A stretch of 64,000 nt of DNA. Origin: Gelidibacter algens. Its GTDB lineage: Bacteria > Bacteroidota > Bacteroidia > Flavobacteriales > Flavobacteriaceae. The notes below the pieces were generated by a model. That model was not told the DNA's origin and did not search any database. It saw only the letters and a list, made by a program, of their open reading frames with translations. The stretch spans positions 1 to 64,000 of the forward strand of contig NZ_LZRN01000007.1 of assembly GCF_001678675.1 (NCBI RefSeq), in the 5' to 3' direction. Below, piece by piece: positions 51,454 through 61,200 of this stretch. The stretch's first letter is position 1. Every line of letters starts with the position of its first letter. The position numbers and the translations under genes were made by a program.

Positions 51454-51502
51454 AGTTGGAGGCTAGAAGCACGAAGCTTGAAGTTAGAAGTACGAAGTTA
51501 GT
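51454..51502. repeat. Heptad tandem repeat, seven units (AGTTAGA type)
   Basis: AGTTGGA, GGCTAGA, AGCACGA, AGCTTGA, AGTTAGA, AGTACGA, AGTTAGT: seven contiguous 7-mers beginning at the base after the rsmA start codon region. It shares AGTTGGA and the AG start with 8443-8477. Confidence 0.75.
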
Positions 51503-51604
51503 GAGAATTTTATTGGAGAACTTAAGTTTGTTTCTTTTTCTCGCAGTGTGAATAGGTCAAAGCTGAGTTAAAGAATGAAGAAGCTAACGTATCTTTTTCC
51601 TTAA

Positions 51605-51928
51605 TTAATCAATTCTTACGCTATACTCATCAATAACTTCCAATTCAGTGCGGAATGCCAATACTTTATCACCAAATAGTTTTATGGCTTCATCACGCAA
51701 TTTATCGGCATCGTCTCTATAGTAGCTTTCAAGTGCTTCACGGGATTTGGCTCTGTACTGGACAGAATAGGTCACAGCTCCGCCTTGTTCTTCAACCAAT
51801 ACTTTGGACAATTTTGCTTCCGTAAAATGGCCTGTTGCCAAGACATGCGGAATATGTTCTTTGATCCAGGCAAGCCACTTGTCGTGAATGCTGTCATCTA
51901 TATTTGAGGTAACATTGTATATGATCAT
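51605..51928 (-). CDS. DUF4286 family protein
   Basis: A 107-residue ferredoxin-like protein with no signal peptide: MIIYNVTSNIDDSIHDKWLAWIKEHIPHVLATGHFTEAKLSKVLVEEQGGAVTYSVQYRAKSREALESYYRDDADKLRDEAIKLFGDKVLAFRTELEV. This is the DUF4286 pattern (dimeric alpha-beta barrel-like) common in Bacteroidota, usually beside rsmA, as here. Function unknown. Confidence 0.93.
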   Translation of the reverse strand: MIIYNVTSNIDDSIHDKWLAWIKEHIPHVLATGHFTEAKLSKVLVEEQGGAVTYSVQYRAKSREALESYYRDDADKLRDEAIKLFGDKVLAFRTELEVIDEYSVRID

Positions 51929-51936
51929 AGTATTGA

Positions 51937-52020
51937 GTTTTCAAATTCAAAGTGCCAAATTCCAATTCTCAATATGATGTATTGGAATTTGGGATTTGTA
52001 CATTGAATAATGGATTAAAT
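51937..52020. repeat. Inverted heptad repeat tract, about 12 units
   Basis: GTTTTCA, AATTCAA, AGTGCCA, AATTCCA, ATTCTCA, ATATGAT, GTATTGG, AATTTGG, GATTTGT, ACATTGA, ATAATGG, ATTAAAT. The left half (CCAAATTCCAA) is the reverse complement of the right half (TTGGAATTTGG), so the tract is one large palindrome with 7-bp internal period. Confidence 0.72.
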
Positions 52021-52110
52021 ATGTTTTGCAAATAACAGAAGTTCTTGACTGTAATCAAAGAATTCGAGGAATTTTTAGTAGATCAACTTAAGTTCTGTAA
52101 CAAAAATAAT

Positions 52111-52138
52111 GGAATTTGAAATTTCATCATTGGAATTT
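52111..52138. repeat. Heptad tandem repeat (GGAATTT type) at the end of the TPR gene
   Basis: GGAATTT, GAAATTT, CATCATT, GGAATTT; the last unit reaches into the stop codon of the TPR gene. Same unit as at 39854-39970. Confidence 0.65.
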
Positions 52139-53921
52139 AATTAATCGCATCCCCTCGCAACATCCTAAACTGCTTCCGGGCTTCTACAAAATAAATACTG
52201 TCTTGATGGTTGAAGATGATTTTCTCGTATAAAGCTTTCGCTTTTTCGGGCTCATTGAGGACAGTATTATACAATTCTGCCAAATAGTAATAAGCATCAT
52301 CTGCTAAAATGCCATCGCTGTAATAAGTGATAATATTTTGATAGTTTGCAATGGCTTTTTCATAGTATTTTTTTTGCTCAAATAGTTGCGCCTGTCTAAA
52401 GAGCGTTTTGTCTTCAATGCTTTCGCCTTTGTGCTCAATCAGTATTTGACCTAGTAATGAAATGGCTTCATCAGTTTTGTTTTGAAACGCCATCAAATCG
52501 GCTTTAGCATATAGTTTTAAGGCCACATGAAGCGAATCTTCATATTTATTGTCAGAAATAAGAAGTTTTAAATCCAATGCATCATTGGCGATAAGTTGTG
52601 AGGTGGAAGATTTTAATACCTTAAGTTGTGATTCCGCCCAGTCAAAATCCCCTCTGTAATAACTTGCTTTGGCAACTTTAAAACGGGCTTCTTGGGCAAT
52701 GGTACTATTTTTTGAATTGGCCTGGATTTGTGTGTAATAGATCAAGCCTTCATTAAATTTTTCTTGAAACACCAAAATATCACCCAATTTCATTTTAACA
52801 GTAGCTTCTTGGATTGAGGAGATGTTGAGTTTTAAGCTTTCCTTTAAAAAATTACTGGCTTCTTCAGGTCTGTTTAATTTGAATGCCATAAAATTGCCAT
52901 ACGCTGTTTGGAGTTCTAAAGTTTGTTCAGAAACGCCATACGTTACAAAAAGAGCCTTGTATTTTTCTTCAATTGCCAGCAAGTCTTTTGGGGTGGCATT
53001 GACAGTAGCAATATCCAAAAGATACTGGTTTGCACTGAGAATGGTACTAATGTCTTGGGTGTTCTCCAAGACATAATTAAGAATTTCTGTAGCTACGGCA
53101 TCTTCCTTCTCGCTCAGAGCGGTCAAAGCGAGCTCGATAACGCGGTCCAAACTTTCACGTTGGCGCATGTATAAAGCTTTTTCTTGAGTGAACGCTTTGT
53201 CATAGGCTTTCTCCTGAATATACAACCAACTGAGCAGCTCGTACCAATAGGTGTCTGGTTGGGTTTGGATTCTTTTGAGCAGAAGCTTTCTTAAAAGTAA
53301 ATTGTTTTCGTTATCCTTATTTTCGGAAACAAAATCACTGAACTCTAACTTGATATTATTCAAGTAGTCCGGTCTTACTTCCACATAGGCCATGTAGTTG
53401 GTAAAGAGCAATTCAATATTGCCTTGTTCGCCATAAACGTTTGCCAATTCGCGATTATAATTAAGATCAGGATCGAGTGCCATTCCTTTTTCATAAGATT
53501 TAATGGCGTAATCCAATAAGGAATGCTGTTCAAATTGCCGGGCAATTAATGCGGCATATTTTGGTCGTTCTTCCAACTTTGAAAGCGCTTCTTCATAATA
53601 TTCAGTTGCCTTGTCCATGGCATTGCGCAATTGATAATTATAGCCCAATTCAATGATGAAAGACGGATTTCTATAAACGGTCATTTTAGATTTTAGAAGA
53701 GTTTCAGCGGCGTCAAACTGTTCCAATTCTTGATGGGTTTTGATCAAATAGAATATGTAATTGTAGTTATCAGGTTGCTCCTCATACAATTTTTGATAGG
53801 AGATGAGTGCTTTTGTGAACTCGCCACGTTTGTAATAGTCTGCAGCCAATTGTTCTTCATCATTTTGGGAAAACGAAAAAAGGCCAATAAAGCATAAAAT
53901 GAGGCATAAAAACTGTTTCAT
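52137..53921 (-). CDS. Exported tetratricopeptide repeat protein
   Basis: A 594-residue protein: signal peptide (MKQFLCLILCFIGLFSFSQ) then about a dozen TPR-like helical pairs along its length (AADYYKRGEFTKALISYQKLYEEQPDNYNYIFYLIKTH; KATEYYEEALSKLEERPKYAALIARQFEQ; ARFKVAKASYYRGDFDWAESQLKVLK; AIANYQNIITYYSDGILADDAYYYLAELYNTVLNEPEKAKALYEKII). Likely a periplasmic or outer-membrane-associated scaffold (BamD/YbgF-like at the C-terminus). Specific partners unknown. Upstream is serS, but a terminator separates them. Confidence 0.85.
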   Translation of the reverse strand: MKQFLCLILCFIGLFSFSQNDEEQLAADYYKRGEFTKALISYQKLYEEQPDNYNYIFYLIKTHQELEQFDAAETLLKSKMTVYRNPSFIIELGYNYQLRNAMDKATEYYEEALSKLEERPKYAALIARQFEQHSLLDYAIKSYEKGMALDPDLNYNRELANVYGEQGNIELLFTNYMAYVEVRPDYLNNIKLEFSDFVSENKDNENNLLLRKLLLKRIQTQPDTYWYELLSWLYIQEKAYDKAFTQEKALYMRQRESLDRVIELALTALSEKEDAVATEILNYVLENTQDISTILSANQYLLDIATVNATPKDLLAIEEKYKALFVTYGVSEQTLELQTAYGNFMAFKLNRPEEASNFLKESLKLNISSIQEATVKMKLGDILVFQEKFNEGLIYYTQIQANSKNSTIAQEARFKVAKASYYRGDFDWAESQLKVLKSSTSQLIANDALDLKLLISDNKYEDSLHVALKLYAKADLMAFQNKTDEAISLLGQILIEHKGESIEDKTLFRQAQLFEQKKYYEKAIANYQNIITYYSDGILADDAYYYLAELYNTVLNEPEKAKALYEKIIFNHQDSIYFVEARKQFRMLRGDAIN

Positions 53922-53977
53922 GAAACTAATTTATGTAAATATAACCACTTAAAACCGTTGGTATTGTGAATGTTTTA

Positions 53978-54009
53978 ATAAAAAATGCCCAAACGTTAGT
54001 TTGGGCATT
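53978..54009 (-). terminator. Rho-independent terminator (minus strand)
   Basis: An 11-bp perfect stem, AATGCCCAAAC (53984-53994) with GTTTGGGCATT (53999-54009), a 4-base loop, and on the minus strand a T run from plus-strand A 53980-53985. It ends transcripts coming from serS or from the small frame at 54105-54173. Confidence 0.93.
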
Positions 54010-54104
54010 ACCATCAAAATAAATGTGCTATTAACCATTAATTAAATAAAATGATTCAAATATCCTGTTTGGTGTTTTTTTATTTTTTGAGCGATGTGTT
54101 TTAT

Positions 54105-54173
54105 CTAAAACAAAACTTTAGTCGCTAATACTACTAATGATACGAGTATTAAAATGCGTGCAAAATTTTTCAT
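54105..54173 (-). CDS. Candidate 22-residue hydrophobic small protein
   Basis: On the minus strand ATG at 54171-54173 opens a 22-codon frame ending TAG at 54105-54107. The product begins MKNFARILILVSLVVLATKV and is a basic start followed by a single hydrophobic helix, as in small membrane proteins. The frame lies between serS and a strong terminator in a gap otherwise empty, giving it a plausible transcript. Without a family match it could be chance; a conserved frame in related genomes would settle it. Confidence 0.45.
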   Translation of the reverse strand: MKNFARILILVSLVVLATKVLF

Positions 54174-54306
54174 AGTTGCTAGAATTTCTGGTTGAGGATA
54201 CTAACTTGGAAAAAAAATCTCACAAAACAAAAAGAAATGACCAAAAAATCGTTAGAATTAACGTTCTTTTTTGGCATTTTATCGAAAAATGATATATAAT
54301 TCCTAC

Positions 54307-55578
54307 TTAATTGATTTTATCAAATCCCGTATAAGGTATTAGAATTTCAGGAATGTTGATGCCTTCTTCCGTTTGGTAATTCTCTAAAATTCCGGCTAAA
54401 ACTCGTGGTAGGGCTAATGAACTTCCATTGAGTGTATGTGCCAATTCATTTTTGCCGTCGGCATTTTTAAAGCGCAATTTCAAGCGGTTTGCTTGAAAGG
54501 TTTCAAAATTTGAAACGGAGGAGATTTCCAACCACCGATCCTGTGCTGTCGAAAATACTTCAAAGTCATAAGTCAAGGCTGAGGTAAACCCAATGTCGCC
54601 ACCGCACAAGCGCAAGACTCGGTATGGCAATTTAAGTTCGTTTAAAATTCCTTTAACATGCTCAACCATAGCATCCAAAGCTTTATAAGAATTATCAGGA
54701 TGTTCTACACGTAAGATTTCTACTTTATCAAATTGATGCAAGCGGTTCAAGCCTCTTACATGGGCGCCATAACTTCCGGCCTCACGCCTAAAACATGGAG
54801 TGTAGCCCGTAATGCCAATAGGTAGATCAGATTCATTAAGCAATTCATCTCTAAAAATGTTGGTCCCTGGCACTTCAGCTGTGGGTATCAAATACAGGTT
54901 GTCTTCCGTTACATGGTACATTTGTCCTTCTTTGTCGGGCAATTGCCCTGTACCAAAACCTGAAGCCTCATTTACTAAAAGTGGCAATTGGTATTCTGTG
55001 TAGCCTGCAGCGGTATTTTTGTCTAAAAAATAAGCAATCAGCGCACGCTGCAATCTGGCACCTTTACCTTTGTAGACAGGAAAACCTGCTCCGGTAATTT
55101 TGTTGCCGAGTTCAAAATCAATGATATCGTATTGTTTTGCCAATTCCCAATGTGGCTGTGCGTTGGCGTGCAATGTGGGAATATCTCCTTTTCTGTAAAT
55201 TTCCTCATTGTCATCTTCAGTATTACCAGAAGGCACGCTCTCATGAGGCACGTTGGGTAGTTTGTAGAGCAATTGGTTTAAGGCCTCAACGGTAGTATTA
55301 AAGTCTTCTCCAAGTGTTTTTGAAGTCTCTTTCAACTCTCCTGTTCTTTGCTTTAATGCATTTGCTTTTTCTGCTTGCCCTGATTTGTACAAGTTGCCAA
55401 TTTCTTTAGATAAACTGTTGGACTCTGCCAAAATGTTGTCCAATTCCGTTTGTAAACGTCTTCTTGCTTCATCAAGTGCGATGACTTCATCAATCATTTG
55501 AGTGGCGTCAAGATTTCTTTTTTTCAAGCCTTCGATTACTTTCTCTCGATTGTGTCTAATGTATGGTACTTGTAACAT
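54307..55578 (-). CDS. serS: Seryl-tRNA synthetase
   Basis: Charges tRNA-Ser; class II enzyme of 423 residues. N-terminal long coiled-coil arm (residues 25-105), then the catalytic core: TAEVPGTNIFRDELL, motif 2 (RREAGSYGAHVRGLNRLHQFDKVE) and motif 3 (NGSSLALPRVLAGILENYQTEEG). A TATTTTTG -7 box lies 18 bases upstream of the ATG. Confidence 0.97.
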   Translation of the reverse strand: MLQVPYIRHNREKVIEGLKKRNLDATQMIDEVIALDEARRRLQTELDNILAESNSLSKEIGNLYKSGQAEKANALKQRTGELKETSKTLGEDFNTTVEALNQLLYKLPNVPHESVPSGNTEDDNEEIYRKGDIPTLHANAQPHWELAKQYDIIDFELGNKITGAGFPVYKGKGARLQRALIAYFLDKNTAAGYTEYQLPLLVNEASGFGTGQLPDKEGQMYHVTEDNLYLIPTAEVPGTNIFRDELLNESDLPIGITGYTPCFRREAGSYGAHVRGLNRLHQFDKVEILRVEHPDNSYKALDAMVEHVKGILNELKLPYRVLRLCGGDIGFTSALTYDFEVFSTAQDRWLEISSVSNFETFQANRLKLRFKNADGKNELAHTLNGSSLALPRVLAGILENYQTEEGINIPEILIPYTGFDKIN

Positions 55579-55596
55579 GAGTATTTAATTTGATGG

Positions 55597-55604
55597 CAAA
55601 AATA
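55597..55604 (-). promoter_or_regulatory. -7 box (TATTTTTG) of serS
   Basis: The minus strand reads TATTTTTG, an exact TAnnTTTG match, 18 bases before the serS start. Confidence 0.55.
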
Positions 55605-55692
55605 AGTAAATTTTAAGCATCCGCACGCTTTAAACAGCCTTTGAAATTAATTAAAATTGTGTTTTTTTTAATCGTTTCGATCAAGCTCAGAG

Positions 55693-57021
55693 CTATTTTT
55701 TTGGAACAGATTCCTGTTGGGAAGGTCTTAGCCAATCGCTGTGCTTTAAGGGATGCCATTTTACGCTGGCTAAATCTATTTCAGGATCAATAAGCTGTTT
55801 TAATTCGCCACCATTGACTCTCACGGAAGCATTCACAAAAACTTTAACTTCTCTGCCCTGATCGGCAAAAATTTGTTTCAAACGTTGTGCAAATTGCCAG
55901 ATTACATCAGGTTTGGTGCTTACTGATCGTAATTGTTTTTTAGACAGATAATCTTCAATCTGTAAAGGTATCTGCAAATTGGTCTTTGCATCAACCACTT
56001 TAAAGGTGGTATACCCGCTTTTTGCGCGCAACATCATGCGCCAAGATAAGCGATGGCCTTCTTCTGTCCATAACACATCATCCTTAATAAACCAATGGCG
56101 CAAGGGTAATCCTATCTGAACACCAAAATAAATGACAAATACGGCAATAAAAGGTTTATGGTACTTGGGCACGATCACTTCCTGTTGATCATAAAATGAT
56201 TTTCTTCTTAAAAAGATGCGATGAATGGTAGCGGTTGGGAAAAAGAAAAGTGCAAAAGCCAAGGATAAATAAGGGAAAATGCCAATCTGAAACACAAAAG
56301 AATTAAACAAATGAAAGAAAATAGAGGCGAAAAACGCGAACTTTCTGGTAGGTTTCCACAACAGTAATGGGATGATCAATGCATCAAATAAAATACCAAC
56401 ATAAGCAATAGAATAATGTACCCATTTTTGCTGAAGTAGCTCGCCCACCAAAAAATAATCCTTTTTGCTCTTCATTAAAATCTCGGCCACTGAGGCATCT
56501 AACCAATCGGGGTAAATTTTGGCAATGGCGCCATATGTGTAAACGATGAACATTTGGAAGATAAAAACAAAAGCACACCAATTGGGCATTGAAATCATCT
56601 TAATTTTTGGGTTGAGTTTCGCATCGACCGACAAATATTTATGAGCAGGCTGAAACAGCATAATAGCACTCAACAAAATTAAAAGGTAATAATGGTTGTT
56701 ATAGGACGATTTTTGCATTAAATAGGTGCCGGTCCAAAGCAAAGTAAACACTAACATACTCCATCGGTACTTATAACCTACCATGATGAAAAGCCCACAT
56801 ATTCCCATCACAGCATAATAAAAATACATGCCATTGCCAGGTAATGGCTGCAGCCATTCAAACCCAATAAACGAAAAGGTGACTTGAGGTTCCATAAGGG
56901 TGCGACGGATCCATCCTGTTAGGATAGCACCCACACTTTCCATAAAAATGAGAAAGCCAAAAATAATTCGGAACACAATAAGTGCGCTATTATCTATATG
57001 TTTAAAGAGGAGTTTATGCAT
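55693..57021 (-). CDS. HTTM domain protein (vitamin K-dependent gamma-carboxylase-like)
   Basis: An integral membrane protein of about 442 residues with at least eight hydrophobic segments. The HTTM signature is clear: SALIVFRIIFGFLIFMESVGAIL, GMYFYYAVMGICGLFIMVGYKYRWS, NNHYYLLILLSAIMLFQPAHKYLSVDA and FQMFIVYTYGAIAKIYPDWLDA. The C-terminal half has a soluble domain (HRLSWRMMLRAKSGYTTFKVVDAKT). This fold is shared with vitamin K-dependent gamma-glutamyl carboxylase; bacterial members have unknown substrates. ATG 57021 lies 8 bases inside the ribF end. Confidence 0.88.
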   Translation of the reverse strand: MHKLLFKHIDNSALIVFRIIFGFLIFMESVGAILTGWIRRTLMEPQVTFSFIGFEWLQPLPGNGMYFYYAVMGICGLFIMVGYKYRWSMLVFTLLWTGTYLMQKSSYNNHYYLLILLSAIMLFQPAHKYLSVDAKLNPKIKMISMPNWCAFVFIFQMFIVYTYGAIAKIYPDWLDASVAEILMKSKKDYFLVGELLQQKWVHYSIAYVGILFDALIIPLLLWKPTRKFAFFASIFFHLFNSFVFQIGIFPYLSLAFALFFFPTATIHRIFLRRKSFYDQQEVIVPKYHKPFIAVFVIYFGVQIGLPLRHWFIKDDVLWTEEGHRLSWRMMLRAKSGYTTFKVVDAKTNLQIPLQIEDYLSKKQLRSVSTKPDVIWQFAQRLKQIFADQGREVKVFVNASVRVNGGELKQLIDPEIDLASVKWHPLKHSDWLRPSQQESVPKK

Positions 57022-57949
57022 TGAGCGCTGCAATAACCTGTTGGGCTTTTGTTCGGTCGTGTATTAATTGTGCCATAAGCGCTTCTGCCGATTCAAATTT
57101 CTGTTCGTCCCTAAGGCGGTCCAAAAAAATAATATTTAAATCCTGACCATAAAGGTCTTGATTGAAATCGAAAAAATGGGCTTCAATGGTTTTTTTATCG
57201 GCTTCAAATGTTGGATTCATACCAATATTCATCATGCCGTAAATAACTTTGCCTTTATACATTGAAGACACCACATAAACACCGTTTTTAGGAATCAGCT
57301 TATAAACTTCATCAACCTGGATATTGGCGGTAGGGAATTCCATTTTTTTACCAAAACCTTTTCCTTTCACCACAGTGCCATTAATGTAGTAATTGTACCC
57401 TAAAAATGCCGTAGCTGTTTGGATGTCGCCAGACTTGAGGGCATTTCTTATTTTGGTGGAACTGACGGCAACATCCTCTACATCTTGGGCAGAAATTTCT
57501 TCAACCTCAAAATCAAACTCAATTCCAAAAGCTCTCAAATCATCAATATTGGCAGCTCTGTTTTTGCCAAAATGATGGTCGTATCCTATGATCACGTATT
57601 TGGCTTTGAGTTGGTCCACTAAAATGGTTTTTACAAACTCACGTGCCGTGAGGTTCGCAAAATCGGTTGTAAATTCTTGTACATATATAAAATTCAATCC
57701 CAATGCGGCCAAGATTTCCTTGCGTTCAGCAATGGTATTCAACAATTTAATATTTGAGTTTTGCTGTAACACCATCCGCGGATGTGGGAAAAAGGTAAGC
57801 ACAACAGAGATCAGATTTTTGTCAGCAGCCTTTTTGGTGAGTTTCTTGATAATTTTTTGATGGCCAATATGCACCCCATCAAAAGTACCAATGGTAACAA
57901 CTGATGGTGTTTTTGGAATGGAATGATCTGTTGCTGTTATTACCTTCAA
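57014..57949 (-). CDS. ribF: Bifunctional riboflavin kinase / FAD synthetase
   Basis: Converts riboflavin to FMN and FMN to FAD. 311 residues. The N-terminal FAD synthetase half has TIGTFDGVHIGHQKIIKKLT and IIGYDHHFGKNRAANIDDL; the C-terminal riboflavin kinase half has YYINGTVVKGKGFGKKMEFPTANIQVDEVYKLIPKNGVYVV and PTFEADKKTIEAHFFDFNQDLYG. The start is TTG at 57949. Translationally coupled to the downstream HTTM gene by an 8-base overlap. Confidence 0.95.
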   Translation of the reverse strand: MKVITATDHSIPKTPSVVTIGTFDGVHIGHQKIIKKLTKKAADKNLISVVLTFFPHPRMVLQQNSNIKLLNTIAERKEILAALGLNFIYVQEFTTDFANLTAREFVKTILVDQLKAKYVIIGYDHHFGKNRAANIDDLRAFGIEFDFEVEEISAQDVEDVAVSSTKIRNALKSGDIQTATAFLGYNYYINGTVVKGKGFGKKMEFPTANIQVDEVYKLIPKNGVYVVSSMYKGKVIYGMMNIGMNPTFEADKKTIEAHFFDFNQDLYGQDLNIIFLDRLRDEQKFESAEALMAQLIHDRTKAQQVIAALNA

Positions 57950-58299
57950 GTGATTTTTTTGTAAAAATAACTATTTAAGGGTTTAAAAAAAATAACTGTT
58001 GCCTATTTGGATCTTGATATGAGATAATTTGTACTTGCCATAAAATTACGGCTGTTTTGAACTGAATGTTTCCCGATTTGCGTCATTAATCTGAGGCAAT
58101 CCATAAGTTTTGAATTTAAACAGCACATGAAATCGAATGTCTTCTAATGGTTTTAAAAAAGTGTAATTAATTCCGTTGCTTGAATGCACAATAAGCAAAG
58201 CAAGCATTTGTGTTTTTAATTTAAAGAACATTATTTTTTGCAATTCTTTTATTTTGAGCGTAACTTTCACAACGCTAGATAATGATAAAAATAGATTAT
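57950..58299. other. Gap between ribF and the metalloprotease gene
   Basis: About 350 bases between divergent genes. The minus strand holds an open frame (58046-58270) of 74 codons without a recognisable family; it is treated as doubtful. The promoter for the protease is probably in the last 60 bases (TTTTATTTTGAGCG), a near but inexact -7 match. No repeat or RNA was recognised. Confidence 0.3.
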
Positions 58300-61200
58300 A
58301 TGAAAAATAGATACCTAAAAACGCCCTTGTTTTTAATCGTGATTCTGGCTTTTTCTATAGGCTATGGTCAGAAAAGCGCATCTCCGTGGACAAAAACCAC
58401 CAAAAACAACGTTGCTCAGAGAACATTACTTCCCCAAAAAACTGTGCCACAAAATGCATCCTATTATCAGCTAGATATGGGAGTTTTAAAATCAAATTTG
58501 CAAAATGCCCCCCAAAGAGATTCAGGAAGGCAATCCAAAACACTTCTCGATTTCCCAAACGCTGATGGATCCATGGAAACCTTTACGATTATGGAATACT
58601 CAGTAATGCATCCTGAACTTCAGGCAAAATTTCCTGATATTCGTTCCTATGTGGGTTATGGTTTGAAAAATGCAGCCACAGTTGTCTATTTTAGTGTGTC
58701 CCCAAGCGGTTTGCATTCCATGACCATGTCTATTGAGAACGGAGTTCAATTTATCAATCCGTATACCAGTGATGGCGTTTATGAAGCCTTTTCAAGAAGT
58801 GCGATCCCGGTAACAGCAAATTTGTTTGAATGTGGCGTTATGGAAGATGGCCTTTCAAGATCAGTAGATTTAGATTTGGATGTTGCGGCCGCAAGAAATG
58901 CCAATGATGGTAAACGACGTACGTTCAGGTTGGCGGTAGGCACAAGTATTGAATACACTAATTTTCACGGCGGCACCGTAGCCTCTGCTTTAGATGCAAT
59001 TAATGCAACCATGACAAGGGTTAATGCTATTTATGAGAGTGAATTATCCATTAGAATGACTTTGGTAGCCAATAATAACCTTCTGATTTCTACTACAGGT
59101 AATAGTCTTTTTTCAAATGAAGGAAACATAAACGCCACTACCGGTATTATAAATAGTATTATAGGGGAGGGAGCTTATGATATGGGCCATACCTTCACAA
59201 CAGCTTCAGGAGGAAGTGCATATTTGGCAAGGGTATGTACAAATACTAAAGGTGCAGCCACCACTGGGCTTCCACAACCAATAGGAGATCCTTTTAATGT
59301 TGATTTTGTAGCCCACGAAATGGGCCATCAGTTTGGAGCAACCCATACCTTTAATGGCACTACTGGTTTCTGTACACCAGGTAATAGAACTGGCATTACA
59401 GCTTATGAACCTGGTAGTGGGTCAACTATTATGGCCTATGCAGGTACCTGCTCTCCTCAAAATGTTCAACCTAATAGTGGGGACTATTTCCATCAAGCCA
59501 GTTTGCAACAAATATGGAAAAATATAACTGAAGGTAGTAGTACCTGCGCGAGTATAACAGTTACAGGAAATATTGGTCCTAGTGTTGATGCAGGAGTGTC
59601 ATACACCATTCCAATTTCAACGCCTTACAAATTGTCAGGTTCTTCAACAGATCCTGATGGCACCGGAACGCATACCTATACTTGGGAACAATTTGATTTA
59701 GGGCCTGCAGGGGTGCCAACCGTAACTACGGAATTTGGGCCTATGGTGCGCTCTTTTCAGGACACACCCAATCCTGTGAGATATATACCAAGATTACAGG
59801 ATGCTTTGGCCAATGGAGGTACTTCTACAACATATGAAAAATTGGCTTCTATTGAAAGAGTCCTTAATTTCGCTTTAACTGTTAGAGACAACGATTCTCG
59901 TGGCGGTCAAACGGCTGTTGACTATATGTCTGTTACAACAATCGATAGCCCAGGTCCTTTTAGGGTGACTTCACAAACATCTGAAGTGACATGGGAAATT
60001 GGATCAAACAAAACAGTCACTTGGGATGTTGCAGATACTAATATAGGACTTGTAAATACATTATTTGTCAACATCAAGCTTTCTATAGACGGTGGTGTTA
60101 CCTTCCCTTACTTCCTCGCCACTAATGTACCTAATGATGGATCACATGTTATTTCGGTTCCTGCGGGTACTATTACCAATAAAGCGAGAATTATGGTGGA
60201 AGGCGCAGGGAATATTTTCTATAACCTCAACATTGCAAATTTTAAGATTATAGATGTTGATTACCTTGTAAATTTCTCTCCTATGACAGTTACGGTATGC
60301 CGATCTAATAACGCGGTTTATAATTTTACCTATAATACCTACCGTGGTTATAATCAAAACACAGTGTTTTCTGCCATAAATTTACCAACAGGCGCATCGG
60401 CTACCTTTAGTCCAACCTCAGCAAGTGCTGATGGCACTCCAGGGACGATGACCATCACTGGGCTTGGTTCAATTGGACCAGGGACATATGAGTTTTCAGC
60501 GGTAGGAACTTCGGGTTCTATCACAAACAGCTCTGTTCTGGAGCTTAATTTATTTAGCAATAGTATTGCGACAATAGCATTGATAGCACCTATTAATGAT
60601 GCCGCTGGTCTATACAGCAATGTCGAGTTGTCCTGGGAAGATGATGTTAATGTGGAAGATTATTTATTGGAGATTTCAACCACCAGTAATTTTAATAACA
60701 TCGTGGATTCTCAAATGCTTACTACCAATTTATATGAAGCTGCCTTAGAATTAGAAACGGTTTACTATTGGAGAGTGACGGGTACGAATAGATGTTCAGG
60801 TAATACGACGTCTTCTATCAATACGTTTTCTACCGGAGTTTCTACCTGTAACATGTCCATTACTGCTACTGACACGCCAATCGCAATATCACCTACAGGA
60901 TCAAACACCTACAGTTCTGCTCTTATGGTGACTGAGAATTTGCCTATTACTGATGTTAATGTAAAGGTAAATATTCAGCATGAATGGGCTAAAGATTTAA
61001 GACTGGTATTGATTAGTCCCAAGGGTGTATCCATTCTATTGAGCAACAATAATAGTTTAACTGAGGGCGAAAATTACACGAATACTATTTTCGATCAGCA
61101 AGCAACAGAGTCCATTACACAGGGTAGTGCACCTTTTACAGGTTCTTATATTCCTGAAGGCGATTTATCAGTCCTAAATGGGGAATTGTCTGCAGGTACT

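Noticed and set aside
58046-58270. 74-codon minus-strand frame before the metalloprotease
   Set aside because: No recognisable family, no promoter or terminator; the composition looks like translated noncoding DNA.
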